Origin: an uncultured Opitutia bacterium
Lineage (GTDB): Bacteria > Verrucomicrobiota > Verrucomicrobiia > Opitutales > Opitutaceae
Direction: 5' to 3'
Assembly: GCA_903872505.1 (NCBI GenBank)
Contig: CAIQKV010000074.1
Coordinates: 1 to 64,000 of the forward strand
DNA length: 64,000 bases
In this document: positions 41,709 through 51,508 of the stretch, piece by piece
Layout of the letters: every line of letters begins with the position of its first letter
Position numbering within the stretch: position 1 is the first letter of the stretch
Made by a program: the position numbers and the translations under genes
The notes under the pieces: generated by a model
What the model was told of the DNA's origin: nothing
Seen by the model: the letters and a program-made list of their open reading frames with translations, nothing else
The model's database searches: none

Positions 41709-43688
41709 ATGGCCCTACCCCAACTGACCGACGAGCAGATCCGCACCTGGACCCGGACCCAAAAGGACCGCTGGTGGTTTGAAAACGTCTTCCGCGGCGA
41801 CATGCCGCAGCTGACGATCCGCTCCGCGATCACCGGCTTCCTCCTCGGTGGGATTCTCGCGGCCACCAACCTCTACATCGGCGGCAAGACCGGCATCACC
41901 ACCGGCGTGGGCCTCACCTCGGTGATCCTGGCCTTCGCGCTCTACCGCGGGCTCGCCAAGGGCGGGTTCGCGCAGGACTTCACCATCCTCGAGAACAACT
42001 GCACCCAGTCGATCGCCACCGCGGCGGGCTACATGACGTCGCCGCTGATCTCCGCGCTGGCGGCCTACATGCTCGTCACCGGCAAAATTATCCCGTGGTG
42101 GCACATGCTGTCCTGGATGCTGGTGGTGTCCGTGCTGGGTGTGTTCATCGCCTTCCCGATGAAACGGCGCTTCATCAACGAGGAGCAGCTGCCGTTTCCC
42201 GAGGGCCGCGCCGCCGGTGTCGTGCTCGATGCGCTCTATCACGGCAAGGCGGAGCAGGGCGTGTTCAAGGCCCGGCTGCTCGGCTGGACCGCCGCGCTCG
42301 CCGCCTTCGTTAATTTCATCTCGGGCGACGGCTGGATGCGCCTGGTGCAGTTCACGCTGCTGCGGATGAATTCCTGGACCGGGCTGAAGGAGCCGTGGAT
42401 CCTGCAGGAACGGCTCGACACCTACTACTACAACCTCGCGACGCGGCTGCACCTCTGGATTCCCAAGATCCTCGGCACTGACATCCGCCAACTCGGGCTC
42501 CGGCTGACACTCGACCTTTCCATGATCGGCGTGGGCGGGCTGATGGGCATCCGCGTGGCGACCAGCTGCCTGCTCGGGGCGTTCATCAACTACCTCATCC
42601 TCGCGCCGATCATGATCCAGCGCGGCGAAATCGCGCCGCGGGTCGCGGCCAACGGCGCGGTCATCGCCATCTCCCGCGCCGAGATCGTCAACCAGTGGTC
42701 CCTCTGGTGGGCGGTGGCGATGATGGTGGTCGGTTCCCTGGTCGGCCTCCTCGGGAAACCCGAGCTGTTCCGGGGTATCTTCAAGCGGAAGGCCGCCGCC
42801 ACCGCCAGGGAGCCCGACGTGCTCAAGCACATCGAGCTGCCGCTCTGGCTGTCGGCCATCATGGTGCCGTTGCTCACCGTGCTCGGCGCGACGGTGTCGC
42901 ACCAGTTTTTCGGCGTGCCGTGGTTCCTGGCGTTCATCTCCTTCCCGCTGATCTTCGTGCTGGCGATCATCTGCACCAACGCGATGGCGCTCACGTCCTG
43001 GACCCCCACCGGCGCGCTCGCCAAGATCACCCAGTTCACGATGGCGGCCTTCGACCGCACCAACCCGGCGAGCAACCTCATCCCGGGCGGCATGACCGCG
43101 GAGGTCTCCGCCAACGCCGCCAACCTGCTGTCCGACATCAAGCCCGGCTACATGCTCGGCGCCAAGCCGCGCCAGCAGGCCATCGGCCACGTCATCGGCA
43201 TCTGCGCGGGGGCGATGGCCGCGGTGCCGCTGTTTTACCTGCTTTTCCTGCCGCCGGCGCGGGATGGCACGCGCACCGTGACCACCCTGGTGTCCGACCA
43301 GTTCGCCATGCCCGCCGCGGTGCAGTGGCGGGGTGTGGCCGACCTGATCGCCCACGGGCTGAAGTCGCTGCCCACCACGGCGGTGGTGGCGATGATCGTG
43401 GCGGCGGTCTGCGCCGCGGCGATCGAGATTGCGCGGATCGTGACGCGGGGCCGTTTCCCGCTGAGCGCGGTGTCGATCGGCCTCGGCGTCGTGCTGCCCC
43501 CCGAGTATACCTTCACGATGTGGTTGGGCGCACTGCTCTTCTGGTGGACGAGCCGGAAGCATCCCGAGCCCGGCACCAAGGGCCATGATTTCTGGGTGGA
43601 GGGCTGCGAACCGATCTGCGCCGGCCTGATTTCCGGCTGGGCCCTCACCGGCATCGCCAACTCGGTAATCAACGTCCTGCTCTACTGA
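41709..43688 (+). CDS. OPT-family oligopeptide/siderophore-type transporter
   Basis: 659 residues, ~14-16 membrane segments. The OPT signature regions are visible: FLLGGILAATNLYIGGKTGITTGVGLTS near the N-terminus, FTILENNCTQSIATAAGYM, EEQLPFPEGRAAG and later NAANLLSDIKPGYMLGAKPR with QAIGHVIGI. Members import oligopeptides or metal-chelate complexes. Substrate unknown. The ATG at 41709 gives MALPQLTDEQIRTW. moeA follows 34 bp downstream. Confidence 0.9.
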   Translation: MALPQLTDEQIRTWTRTQKDRWWFENVFRGDMPQLTIRSAITGFLLGGILAATNLYIGGKTGITTGVGLTSVILAFALYRGLAKGGFAQDFTILENNCTQSIATAAGYMTSPLISALAAYMLVTGKIIPWWHMLSWMLVVSVLGVFIAFPMKRRFINEEQLPFPEGRAAGVVLDALYHGKAEQGVFKARLLGWTAALAAFVNFISGDGWMRLVQFTLLRMNSWTGLKEPWILQERLDTYYYNLATRLHLWIPKILGTDIRQLGLRLTLDLSMIGVGGLMGIRVATSCLLGAFINYLILAPIMIQRGEIAPRVAANGAVIAISRAEIVNQWSLWWAVAMMVVGSLVGLLGKPELFRGIFKRKAAATAREPDVLKHIELPLWLSAIMVPLLTVLGATVSHQFFGVPWFLAFISFPLIFVLAIICTNAMALTSWTPTGALAKITQFTMAAFDRTNPASNLIPGGMTAEVSANAANLLSDIKPGYMLGAKPRQQAIGHVIGICAGAMAAVPLFYLLFLPPARDGTRTVTTLVSDQFAMPAAVQWRGVADLIAHGLKSLPTTAVVAMIVAAVCAAAIEIARIVTRGRFPLSAVSIGLGVVLPPEYTFTMWLGALLFWWTSRKHPEPGTKGHDFWVEGCEPICAGLISGWALTGIANSVINVLLY

Positions 43689-43722
43689 ACCGGCGGGCCC
43701 CGGCCCGCCCCAGGCGTCCGTC

Positions 43723-44928
43723 ATGCTCACCCCCGCCGAGGCCGAAAAACTGATGCGGGCGGCCCTCGCCCCGTTTCCAACCGAGGGGTGCCCGCTGGAC
43801 GCGGCCCACGGGCGGGTGCTGCGCGCCGAGTTGCACGCGGACCGCGACCTCCCGCCGTACGACCGGGTGATCCTGGATGGCTACGCGCTGCGCACCGCGG
43901 CGCTCAACGCCGGCCAGCGCCGGTTTCGCATCGAGGCCACGCAGGCCGCGGGCATGCGGCCGTTCCAACTCGGGCCGGCCGACGACGCCTGCGTCGAGGT
44001 CGCGACGGGAGCCGTGCTGCCCGCCGGCGCCGACTGCGTGGTGCCCTACGAGGACACGAAACCTGACGGCCCGGCCATGACGGTCCTGCCGGGAGCCGAA
44101 TGGGCGCCCCAGCGCGCGATCCATCGGCGGGGCAGCGACCACCAGGCGGGCGAGGTGATCGTACGCGCCGGCACGCGCATCACGGGCCGGGAAATTGCCG
44201 TGGCGGCCGCGGTCGGGGCCGTGACGCTGACCGTGACCCGGATTCCCAGCATCGCGGTGGTGGCCACCGGCGACGAACTGGTCGAGGTGGGCGACGCGGT
44301 GGCGCCGCACCAGATCCGCCGGAGCAACGATTACGCGCTGCGGGCAGCGCTCGCGCAGGCGGGTTTTCCGCGGGTCGAGCGCTTTCACCTGCGCGACATG
44401 CGGCACGAGATCGAGCACATGCTCTGGCACATCATGGCGGAGTTTGACGTGGTGCTCATCACCGGTGGCGTCTCGAAGGGAAAATTCGATTTTCTCCCCG
44501 CGGAACTGGAGGCCCAGGGCGTCCGGAAGATCTTCCACGGCGTCGCGCAGCGGCCCGGCAAGCCATTTTGGTTCGGGCTGAACCCCGAGGGAAAACCAGT
44601 CTTTGCCCTGCCCGGCAACCCGGTCTCCGCCTATACCTGCCTGCACCGCTACGTGCTGCCCGGGCTGGCGCAGGCGAGCGGACTCACCCCTGTTGCACCT
44701 CAGATGGTGGCCCTGGCCGGGCCCGTGACCTTCCGGCCCAAGCTCGCGTATTTCCTGCCGGTGCGGATCAGCAGCGGCCCGCGCGGCGAACTGCTGGCGA
44801 CACCGGATCCGAGCAACACTTCCGGTGACTTTGCCGGGCTGGTGGGCACGGACGGGTTTGTCGAGCTGCCGGCTGCATCCACCGAATTTCCCGCCGGCTA
44901 TCTGGCCCTGTTCCGCCCGTGGGTCTGA
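43723..44928 (+). CDS. moeA: Molybdopterin molybdenumtransferase
   Basis: 401 residues. Inserts molybdate into adenylated molybdopterin. MoeA landmarks: LPPYDRVILDGYALR near residue 47, VATGAVLPAGADCVVPYED at ~90, and the MPT-binding GGVSKGKFDFLPAELE (the GGVSxGxxD motif) near 247; the C-terminal domain has LPGNPVSAYTCLHRYV. Full family length (~400). Only moco gene in the window. Confidence 0.95.
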   Translation: MLTPAEAEKLMRAALAPFPTEGCPLDAAHGRVLRAELHADRDLPPYDRVILDGYALRTAALNAGQRRFRIEATQAAGMRPFQLGPADDACVEVATGAVLPAGADCVVPYEDTKPDGPAMTVLPGAEWAPQRAIHRRGSDHQAGEVIVRAGTRITGREIAVAAAVGAVTLTVTRIPSIAVVATGDELVEVGDAVAPHQIRRSNDYALRAALAQAGFPRVERFHLRDMRHEIEHMLWHIMAEFDVVLITGGVSKGKFDFLPAELEAQGVRKIFHGVAQRPGKPFWFGLNPEGKPVFALPGNPVSAYTCLHRYVLPGLAQASGLTPVAPQMVALAGPVTFRPKLAYFLPVRISSGPRGELLATPDPSNTSGDFAGLVGTDGFVELPAASTEFPAGYLALFRPWV

Positions 44929-44979
44929 CGCCGGCCGGTTTCGGCTCGTCACGCCGCCGGTGACCGTTATTTTTCCGGC

Positions 44980-45291
44980 ATGCTGTTCCTCGCCGCCGCC
45001 ACCGCCCTGGACAAACTGAAGCAGGTTCCCACCGCCTTCTGGTGGAAAGTCGGCGCGGCGGTGCTGTGCGTGATCATCCTGGCTGCCGTGCTGCAGCGGG
45101 TGGCGCAGATGAACAAGGTCGTGCTCGCGGTGATCGTGCTGGTCGTCTTCACGATCGTCGGGGTCAACTGGATCTACGATCGCAATGAGCCGGCGTTCAT
45201 GACGCCGATCATCAATAAGATCGCGCCGTTCCTGCCCAGCAAGGGCAGCTACTCCACGAAGCAGCAGGCCGCGCCGGGACAGAAACCCTAG
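44980..45291 (+). CDS. Small hypothetical membrane protein
   Basis: 103 residues, with two membrane segments (~22-40 FWWKVGAAVLCVIILAAVL; ~45-63 VVLAVIVLVVFTIVGVNWIY) and a hydrophilic, proline-containing tail. No family recognised. Convergent with gmk, 20 bp away. Confidence 0.6.
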   Translation: MLFLAAATALDKLKQVPTAFWWKVGAAVLCVIILAAVLQRVAQMNKVVLAVIVLVVFTIVGVNWIYDRNEPAFMTPIINKIAPFLPSKGSYSTKQQAAPGQKP

Positions 45292-45311
45292 CCCGCAAGC
45301 GCCGGCCTGAC

Positions 45312-45917
45312 TCAGGCGGTGCCGGCGGCCCGGGCGCGGGCCTTGGCCAGGATTTCCAGCAGCGCCGCGAAATCCTCGTCGCGCGTGCGGCTGTCGATCA
45401 CGAAGTCAAATTTAGGGGCCTCGCGCAATTCGCGCTCGGCCGTCCGCATCCGGCCGGCGATCTCCGCCTCGTCATCCTGTGCCCGCTCGCGCATCCGGGC
45501 CACCAGCCGGTCGTGGTCGACCATGATGAAAATCGTGGTCATCCGCCGGCCGAGCAGCGGGTCGGCCGCGGCCGCGCGGCGGAAGCTCTCCACGCCCTGC
45601 ACATCGACGCTGATCACCAGGCTCTGCCCGCGGGCCATCGGCTCCCGCACGCTTGAGGTGAGCGTGCCGTAGCGGCGCTTGCCATGCACCCAGGCCCACT
45701 CGAGGAAGGCGTTGGCCGCGAGCTTGGCGTCAAACTGCTCGGGGGTGAAGAAATGATAGTGCACGCCGTTGATTTCCCCGGGCCGCGGGGTACGGGTCGT
45801 GGTGGTGACCACCCGGGAGAAGCCCGGCACTTCCGCCACCAGCCGGTCGCACAGCGTGCTCTTGCCGGAGCCGGCCGGGCCGGCGAGGACGAGCAGAACG
45901 GGGGTCTCGGTGGTCAC
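45312..45917 (-). CDS. gmk: Guanylate kinase
   Basis: 201 residues. P-loop GPAGSGKST at residues ~13-21; the GMP-binding stretch VVTTTTRTPRPGEINGVHYHF is present, as is VDVQGVESFRR. Phosphorylates GMP to GDP. Normal length for bacterial Gmk (~200). It lies 10 bp after the upstream membrane-protein gene on the minus strand, so they may be cotranscribed. Confidence 0.95.
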   Translation of the reverse strand: MTTETPVLLVLAGPAGSGKSTLCDRLVAEVPGFSRVVTTTTRTPRPGEINGVHYHFFTPEQFDAKLAANAFLEWAWVHGKRRYGTLTSSVREPMARGQSLVISVDVQGVESFRRAAAADPLLGRRMTTIFIMVDHDRLVARMRERAQDDEAEIAGRMRTAERELREAPKFDFVIDSRTRDEDFAALLEILAKARARAAGTA

Positions 45918-45927
45918 GGCAGCGATA

Positions 45928-46467
45928 TCAGTAGGTGAAGGCCGCGGCCGCCAGCACCAGCCCGTAGGCCAGCAGCGCGCCGCCCAGCCCGCGGGACCGG
46001 CCGGGCCGGAGGAAGAGCCAGTTGAAAAAATCCCTCAGCCGGTACGGCTGGACGCCCAGCCAGATGGCCGCCGCGATCAGCAGATAGACCGGGGTGACCA
46101 GCAGCAGCCGCTGGGGATGCTCATACTCCATGTAGGCGGCGTTCAACAGCGGCGCCGCGGCCAGGAGTACCAGCACGCACAGGCCGCGCACGGCCAGGAA
46201 ATCCGGCACGCACTTGAACGCCAGCACGGCGACCGCCGCGAAACCGACGGTCAGCAGCACGTGGTATTCGCCAAAATCGGCCGCCGACAGGTGCCAGACA
46301 AGCCAGAGGAACCACAGGGCCCCGCCGCCGAAGAGGACGAGCGCGGCGGAGGACGAGCGCGGCAGGAGCTGCAGCGACGCCACCACCGCCGGGCGGTTCG
46401 CCAGCAGCGTCGCACCCAGCACGGCGAGGAACAGGCCGGGAAGGAGCGTGGCGAGAAAAAGCGACAT
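45928..46467 (-). CDS. Hypothetical multi-pass membrane protein
   Basis: 179 residues with about five hydrophobic segments (~4-24, ~40-58, ~67-84, ~92-108, ~122-140 and a C-terminal helix). No recognisable family. A possible role is as a small integral protein cotranscribed with gmk (10 bp apart). Confidence 0.6.
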   Translation of the reverse strand: MSLFLATLLPGLFLAVLGATLLANRPAVVASLQLLPRSSSAALVLFGGGALWFLWLVWHLSAADFGEYHVLLTVGFAAVAVLAFKCVPDFLAVRGLCVLVLLAAAPLLNAAYMEYEHPQRLLLVTPVYLLIAAAIWLGVQPYRLRDFFNWLFLRPGRSRGLGGALLAYGLVLAAAAFTY

Positions 46468-46509
46468 ATGGAGAAGTGACGGGCGTGCGCGGCTGGTGAC
46501 GAGGTTAAA

Positions 46510-47901
46510 TTATGACTGGGCGGAGACCGAAAGGTTTCCTTCGCTCCCCACCCCGGCCAGCACCAGCTCGCCGTACAGCGTGCTCACACTGGCCCGCGTG
46601 ATCGCCAGCGGCACCAGCGAACCAATGAGCCGCGCCTCGGCCTCGAATACGCACACGCGGTTGCCGCGCGTGCGGCCGGTGAAACGCCGGCCGGACTGGT
46701 CCGGGCCCTCGACCAGCACCTCCTCGACCGTGCCCACCAGCGTGGCGTTGCGGCGCTCGGAGTTCCGGCGGAGCACCTCGAGCAGCGCCTGGTTGCGCGC
46801 CTCCTTGGTCTCCTCCGGCACCTGCCCTTCCATCGTTGCGGCGGGCGTGCCGGTCCGGATGGAATACTTGAAAACGTAGGCCATGTCGTAGTTGCACGCC
46901 GCGAACAGCTCGAGCGTCTGCGCGAAGTCCTCGTCGGTTTCACCGGGGAAGCCCACGATCACGTCGGTCGAGAAATACATGTCGGCCCGCACCGCGCGCA
47001 GCGCGTCGACGATCTCCCGGTAGCGTTCCCGCGTGTATGGCCGGTTCATCGCGCGGAGGATGCGGTTGCTGCCCGACTGCATCGGCAGGTGCACGTAGCC
47101 GCAGAGCTTCGGCAGCCGGCCGTAGGCCTCGACCAGGTCGTCCTTGAAGCCGCGCGGGTGCGGCGAGGTGAAGCGGATGCGCTCCAGGCCCTCGATCGCG
47201 TGCACCTGCTCCAGCAGCTGCACAAACGGCGTCACGCCCCCGGCGTGCGCGTAGTCGCGGCGGCCGTAGCTGGTGACGATCTGGCCGAGCAGCGTGACCT
47301 CCTTCACGCCGCGCGCCGCGAGGGCGCGGCACTCGGCCACGATCTCCGCCATCGGCCGCGAGCGCTCGTCGCCGCGCGTCTTCGGCACGATGCAGAACGA
47401 ACAGTCCATGTTGCAGCCCTGCTGGATTGAGACGAAGGCGTTCACCTGGCGGTCGGCAAGCTCGTGGTCGCGGATGGTGTTCTGCGAGCCAGCCTCCTCG
47501 GCGATGTCGACGATGGTCTGTCCGAGCGGCACCCCGGCGTCGCGCGCCGCCCGGAGGTTGTCGAGATAGTCCGGCACCTGGTGGAATTTCTGCGTGCCGA
47601 CGATCAGGTCGACGTCCGGCAGCTGGTCGAGGAGTGCCGCGCCGCGGTTCTGGGCCATGCAGCCCAGGATCCCGAGGACGAAGTCCGGGTTCTTCCGCTG
47701 GCGTTTCTGCACACTGCCGGCCTTGCCGATGGCCTTCTGCTCCGCCGCGTCGCGCACCGAGCAGGTGTTGAGCAGCAGGATATCGCACTCCTCCTCCCGG
47801 CCGACGATGCGGTAACCGCGGGCGCGCAGTATTGCCGCGACCGCCTCGCTGTCGCGCTCGTTCATCTGGCAGCCGTAGGTTTTGATGTGGACCCGGTTCA
47901 C
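46510..47901 (-). CDS. miaB: tRNA-2-methylthio-N6-dimethylallyladenosine synthase (MiaB)
   Basis: 463 residues from a GTG start. Radical-SAM methylthiotransferase of A37 in tRNA. The N-terminal auxiliary Fe-S cluster Cys residues are in TYGCQMNERDS, LNTCSVRD and LGCMAQNRG; the radical-SAM CxxxCxxC is GCNMDCSFCIVPKTRG; a C-terminal TRAM domain follows (~395-463). The GTG at 47901 fits the family N-terminus (VNRVHIKTYGCQMNERD); the longer frame to 47979 is not family-like. Likely separate promoter upstream. Confidence 0.95.
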   Translation of the reverse strand: MNRVHIKTYGCQMNERDSEAVAAILRARGYRIVGREEECDILLLNTCSVRDAAEQKAIGKAGSVQKRQRKNPDFVLGILGCMAQNRGAALLDQLPDVDLIVGTQKFHQVPDYLDNLRAARDAGVPLGQTIVDIAEEAGSQNTIRDHELADRQVNAFVSIQQGCNMDCSFCIVPKTRGDERSRPMAEIVAECRALAARGVKEVTLLGQIVTSYGRRDYAHAGGVTPFVQLLEQVHAIEGLERIRFTSPHPRGFKDDLVEAYGRLPKLCGYVHLPMQSGSNRILRAMNRPYTRERYREIVDALRAVRADMYFSTDVIVGFPGETDEDFAQTLELFAACNYDMAYVFKYSIRTGTPAATMEGQVPEETKEARNQALLEVLRRNSERRNATLVGTVEEVLVEGPDQSGRRFTGRTRGNRVCVFEAEARLIGSLVPLAITRASVSTLYGELVLAGVGSEGNLSVSAQS

Positions 47902-48009
47902 GGAGGGAGCGGCCCTAATTAAAGGGGTCCCGAGGGGGGTCAAACGGTAAACACCCCGGGCTGGCCTGCGGCCGCGCAACCTGCTGGGCTGGTGGCGGTC
48001 AGACCAGCC

Positions 48010-48939
48010 ATGCGCCGACTCCCCATTATTGCCCTGATTGCGGTTGCGACCGGTTTTGCCGCCGAGCCGCCACCCGCGCCGAAACCGGCCGAGCCGTCCG
48101 CCGACGAGGCTTATGACTTGGGTAAGTCGCTCTTCGACCAGTACGCGCCGGCTGAGATCAAGGAGCAGTATGAGTTTCCCTCGCGCGAGCGCTGGGATGA
48201 GTTTGCTGGGCGGCTGCAGCAGGCGCTGGACAGCGACAACCTCGCGGAGCTGGCCACCTACGAGCCTGAGGCCAGATCGGCGCTCACCGCCCTGCGCGCG
48301 CTGCCCGGCTACGAGGACTATGCCGACTGGCTCGCCGCCCGCATCGACTACATCGAGGCCGCCAAGCTGGCGACGCGGCTCCCGCCACCACCGGCCAAAC
48401 CCGGCCAGCGGGCGCCCAACATTCCCTACTACGACCTCTGGATGCAGCGCGTGCGCGCCCGGCCGGTGCCGGCGCGCGCCGACGAGCTGATGCCGATCCT
48501 GCAGGCGGCCTTTGCGGCGGAGGGCGTGCCGCCCGAGGTGGCCTGGCTGGCCGAGGTGGAGTCGAGCCTCGACCCCGCGGCGCGCAGCCCGGCCGGCGCC
48601 AAGGGTCTATTCCAACTCATGCCCGTCACCGCCCGTTCGCTCGGGTTGAGCACGCTGCTGCCGGATGAGCGCGCCAACGTGGAAAAATCCGCCCGCGCCG
48701 CCGCGCGCTACCTGCAGGCCCTGCGGGCGAAATTTGGCGAGTGGCCCCTCGCCTTCGCGGCCTACAATGCCGGCGAGGGCCGCGTGCGCCGGATGCTGGC
48801 CGCGCGTTCGGGGCACAACTTTGGGGATATCTCCGCCGCGCTGCCGTCGGAGACGCGCATGTATGTGCCGAAGGTCTGCGCCACCATCGCGGTGCGCACG
48901 GGGATGACGCCGGAAAAACTGGCCGCGCCCCACAGCTAA
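48010..48939 (+). CDS. Lytic transglycosylase (SLT domain), secreted
   Basis: 309 residues: signal peptide (MRRLPIIALIAVATGFAAEP), a proline-rich linker, then the SLT catalytic domain from ~residue 160: the catalytic Glu in EVESSLDPAA, then GAKGLFQLMPVTARSLG and FAAYNAGEGRVRRML, as in MltD-type enzymes. Cleaves the glycan strand of peptidoglycan to 1,6-anhydro products. No LysM repeats are present. Confidence 0.9.
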   Translation: MRRLPIIALIAVATGFAAEPPPAPKPAEPSADEAYDLGKSLFDQYAPAEIKEQYEFPSRERWDEFAGRLQQALDSDNLAELATYEPEARSALTALRALPGYEDYADWLAARIDYIEAAKLATRLPPPPAKPGQRAPNIPYYDLWMQRVRARPVPARADELMPILQAAFAAEGVPPEVAWLAEVESSLDPAARSPAGAKGLFQLMPVTARSLGLSTLLPDERANVEKSARAAARYLQALRAKFGEWPLAFAAYNAGEGRVRRMLAARSGHNFGDISAALPSETRMYVPKVCATIAVRTGMTPEKLAAPHS

Positions 48940-49058
48940 GCCCCGCTGGAACCGCCCATCCGGCCGGAGGTTATCAAAAACCCGTATTTTCCCGGCGGCC
49001 GGGAGACGGGGCGCGAATTTTCGTCGCCAGCGGACGGCCCGGCGCTTTGCTCAAACCC

Positions 49059-50381
49059 ATGGGATTTTTCGATCGTTTTGCCGGCAAGAAACCCGCCCTG
49101 TCCGCCGCCCCGGCTACGGAGGAAACCGCCGCCCCGACCGCGAGCGCAGTGATGCCGCAGCTGATCGAGGCCCGGGAAAAACTCGAGGCCAAGGACCTGC
49201 CTGGCGCGCTCGCGCTGTATGAGGAGGCGCTGTTCCTGGCGGGCGACCGCGCCGACGTGCTGGTAACAATCTCGGGCGACCTCGGCGTCAACGGCCACGT
49301 GCGCCAGATCATCGAGCTGGTGGCGCCACGCTACGACGCCGAGCGCCACGGGCCCGCGACGGGCCTGAACGTCCTCCAGGCGTACCTCGCCGTGCGCAAC
49401 GCCGAGGCGGCGCAGCACGTGCTGGACATCCTCTTCGCCCTGCAGCGGCCCGAGCTCGAGGAGCGGCTCCACGGCTTCTCCAACGCCATCGCCGAGATCA
49501 TCCAGAAGGACCTGCCGCCGCTCGACACGGCCGGGGCGCCTCCCGAGCCGGACAAGGTCAACCTCGTGAGCATCAGCAAGCCGATCTGGTTCTACGGGCT
49601 GGAGTCGCTGGCCGGGCAGATCCTGCCGGCGAAAGGCAGCGGGCTGCGCCGCGTGGCGTTCACCCAGCTGGCGCTGCCGGGCGCCGGCGACGTCGCCGCC
49701 CTGCAGCGACGGGCGGAGGACGAGCTCGGCCGCCTGAGCCGCACGCTGCCACTGTGGCTGGCGGAGACGTTTTATTTCTCCCCGCATTATCTGCCGATCG
49801 CGGCCGTCGCCCTGATGAACCAGCGGCACTACGCGCTGTTTGGCTCGGAATGGACGATGGACAACCTCCGGCAGTTCATCGACACGACCGAGGGCGGGCT
49901 CGACTATGTGTTCACCGGCGCAGTTCACCAGACCGGCAGCGACTACGAGCTGCTGCTGCGGGTCTGGGAGGTGAAGAAAATGCGCGAGCGCAAGCTGTTC
50001 ACCCTGCGCTGGAATCCCGCCAGCGCGGACACCGACCTCACCCAGTTGCACGAGCAAATCCGGGCGTTCATGGAATGGTCGCCGGATACGACCGGCGTCA
50101 CCTACGCGCCACCCGCGCGGCCCACCGTCTGGCTCGATACGCTCGGCGCGTCCCTCTCGCTTTTCCTGAACGGGAAGGGCCTCTTGCCCAAGGAACAGGT
50201 CGTGCTGCCCGCGACCTTGGTGGATGTTGTGGCGGAGCAGGCGGCGACCAGCGAAGCGGCGTCGCTCGCCTGGTTGAACTTGAAGCACACGGCGACCCAG
50301 CTCGGCTTGGTTCGCAACCTCGCCGAGGTGCAGGTCCGCCCCACCGCAGTGGTCAAGCAGGCGCAGCAGGCCCTCGCCTAG
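49059..50381 (+). CDS. Hypothetical tetratricopeptide-like protein
   Basis: 440 residues, no signal peptide. It opens MGFFDRFAGKKPALSA, then ~residues 35-125 carry a helical repeat (LIEAREKLEAKDLPGALALYEEALFLAGDRADVLVTISGDL) resembling TPRs. The rest is mixed alpha/beta with no named motif (WFYGLESLAGQILPAKG; LAWLNLKHTATQLGLVRNLAEV). Cytoplasmic. Not recognised beyond the TPR-like start. The aro gene follows 68 bp downstream. Confidence 0.7.
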   Translation: MGFFDRFAGKKPALSAAPATEETAAPTASAVMPQLIEAREKLEAKDLPGALALYEEALFLAGDRADVLVTISGDLGVNGHVRQIIELVAPRYDAERHGPATGLNVLQAYLAVRNAEAAQHVLDILFALQRPELEERLHGFSNAIAEIIQKDLPPLDTAGAPPEPDKVNLVSISKPIWFYGLESLAGQILPAKGSGLRRVAFTQLALPGAGDVAALQRRAEDELGRLSRTLPLWLAETFYFSPHYLPIAAVALMNQRHYALFGSEWTMDNLRQFIDTTEGGLDYVFTGAVHQTGSDYELLLRVWEVKKMRERKLFTLRWNPASADTDLTQLHEQIRAFMEWSPDTTGVTYAPPARPTVWLDTLGASLSLFLNGKGLLPKEQVVLPATLVDVVAEQAATSEAASLAWLNLKHTATQLGLVRNLAEVQVRPTAVVKQAQQALA

Positions 50382-50449
50382 CGCCGGCGCCGCCCCGCAC
50401 AGAAAAGGTGGCGGCCGGGCCGGCTGTTGCTACGCTGCTTTCTCCCTTG

Positions 50450-51508
50450 ATGCATCCGTCCACCGCCGACCTGCGCATCCGCGCCACCAAGCCGCTCATC
50501 GCGCCGGCGTTGCTGGAGGAGGAGCTGCCGCTCGACGATGCCCGCGCGACCCTCGTCGCGCGCACCCGCCGCGAGATCGAGGCGATCCTCACCGGCGCGG
50601 ACCCGCGGTTGCTGGTCGTGGTCGGGCCCTGCTCCATCCACGACCCGGCGGCGGCGGTCGAGTACGCGCAGCGCCTGCACGCGACGGCCAAGAAATATGC
50701 CGGCGAACTGCTGCTCGTCATGCGGGTGTATTTCGAAAAGCCGCGCACGGTCATCGGCTGGAAGGGGCTGATCAACGACCCGTTTCGCGACGGCAGTTTC
50801 CAGATCAACGCCGGCCTCCGCCTCGCGCGAAAGCTGATGATCGATGTCACCGGCCTCGGGCTGCCGGTGGCGACCGAGTTTTTGGACACGACCCTCGGCC
50901 AGTACTACGCCGAGTTGGTATCCTGGGGTGCGATCGGCGCGCGCACGGTCGAAAGCCAGGTGCACCGCGAGCTGGCGTCCGGACTCTCGATGCCGGTGGG
51001 GTTCAAGAACCGCACCGACGGCGACCTTCAGGTGGTGGTTGACGCCATCCGCTCGGCGCAGCACCCGCACTGGTTTCCCTCGCTGACCCGCGAAGGGGCG
51101 CCGGCGGTGATGGGCACGGCGGGCAACCCTTTTGGTCATCTTGTGCTGCGCGGCGGGAGCCGCGGACCGAACTTTTCCGCGGCGCACATCCATGCCGCAA
51201 CCGCGCTGTTGAAGAAGAACCAGCTGCGGTCGTTCCTGATGGTGGATTGCAGCCACGCCAACAGCGCGAAGGACCCGGAAAAACAGGTGGCCGTGGCGGC
51301 CGACCTCGCGGCCCAGATCTCCGCCGGCGAGACCGCCATCGCCGCCGTGATGCTCGAGAGCAACCTGCTCGGCGGGACGCAGGATTATCAGGCGAAGCCG
51401 CTGGTCTACGGCCGCAGCATCACCGATGGCTGCCTGGCGTGGGAAAAGACGACCCCGATTCTCACGCAGCTGGCCAAGGCGGTGAAGGCGCGGCGCAAGA
51501 AGCAATGA
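50450..51508 (+). CDS. 3-deoxy-7-phosphoheptulonate synthase (DAHP synthase, AroG-type)
   Basis: 352 residues, typical of class I AroF/G/H (~350). Conserved LLVVVGPCSIHDPAAAVEYA, the catalytic core VMRVYFEKPRTVIGWKGLINDP, GARTVESQVHRELASG, MVDCSHANSAKDP and the C-terminal MLESNLLGG. First step of aromatic amino-acid synthesis: PEP + erythrose-4-phosphate. No feedback-type residues can be assigned with confidence. The AlkD-like gene overlaps its stop (ATGA). Confidence 0.96.
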   Translation: MHPSTADLRIRATKPLIAPALLEEELPLDDARATLVARTRREIEAILTGADPRLLVVVGPCSIHDPAAAVEYAQRLHATAKKYAGELLLVMRVYFEKPRTVIGWKGLINDPFRDGSFQINAGLRLARKLMIDVTGLGLPVATEFLDTTLGQYYAELVSWGAIGARTVESQVHRELASGLSMPVGFKNRTDGDLQVVVDAIRSAQHPHWFPSLTREGAPAVMGTAGNPFGHLVLRGGSRGPNFSAAHIHAATALLKKNQLRSFLMVDCSHANSAKDPEKQVAVAADLAAQISAGETAIAAVMLESNLLGGTQDYQAKPLVYGRSITDGCLAWEKTTPILTQLAKAVKARRKKQ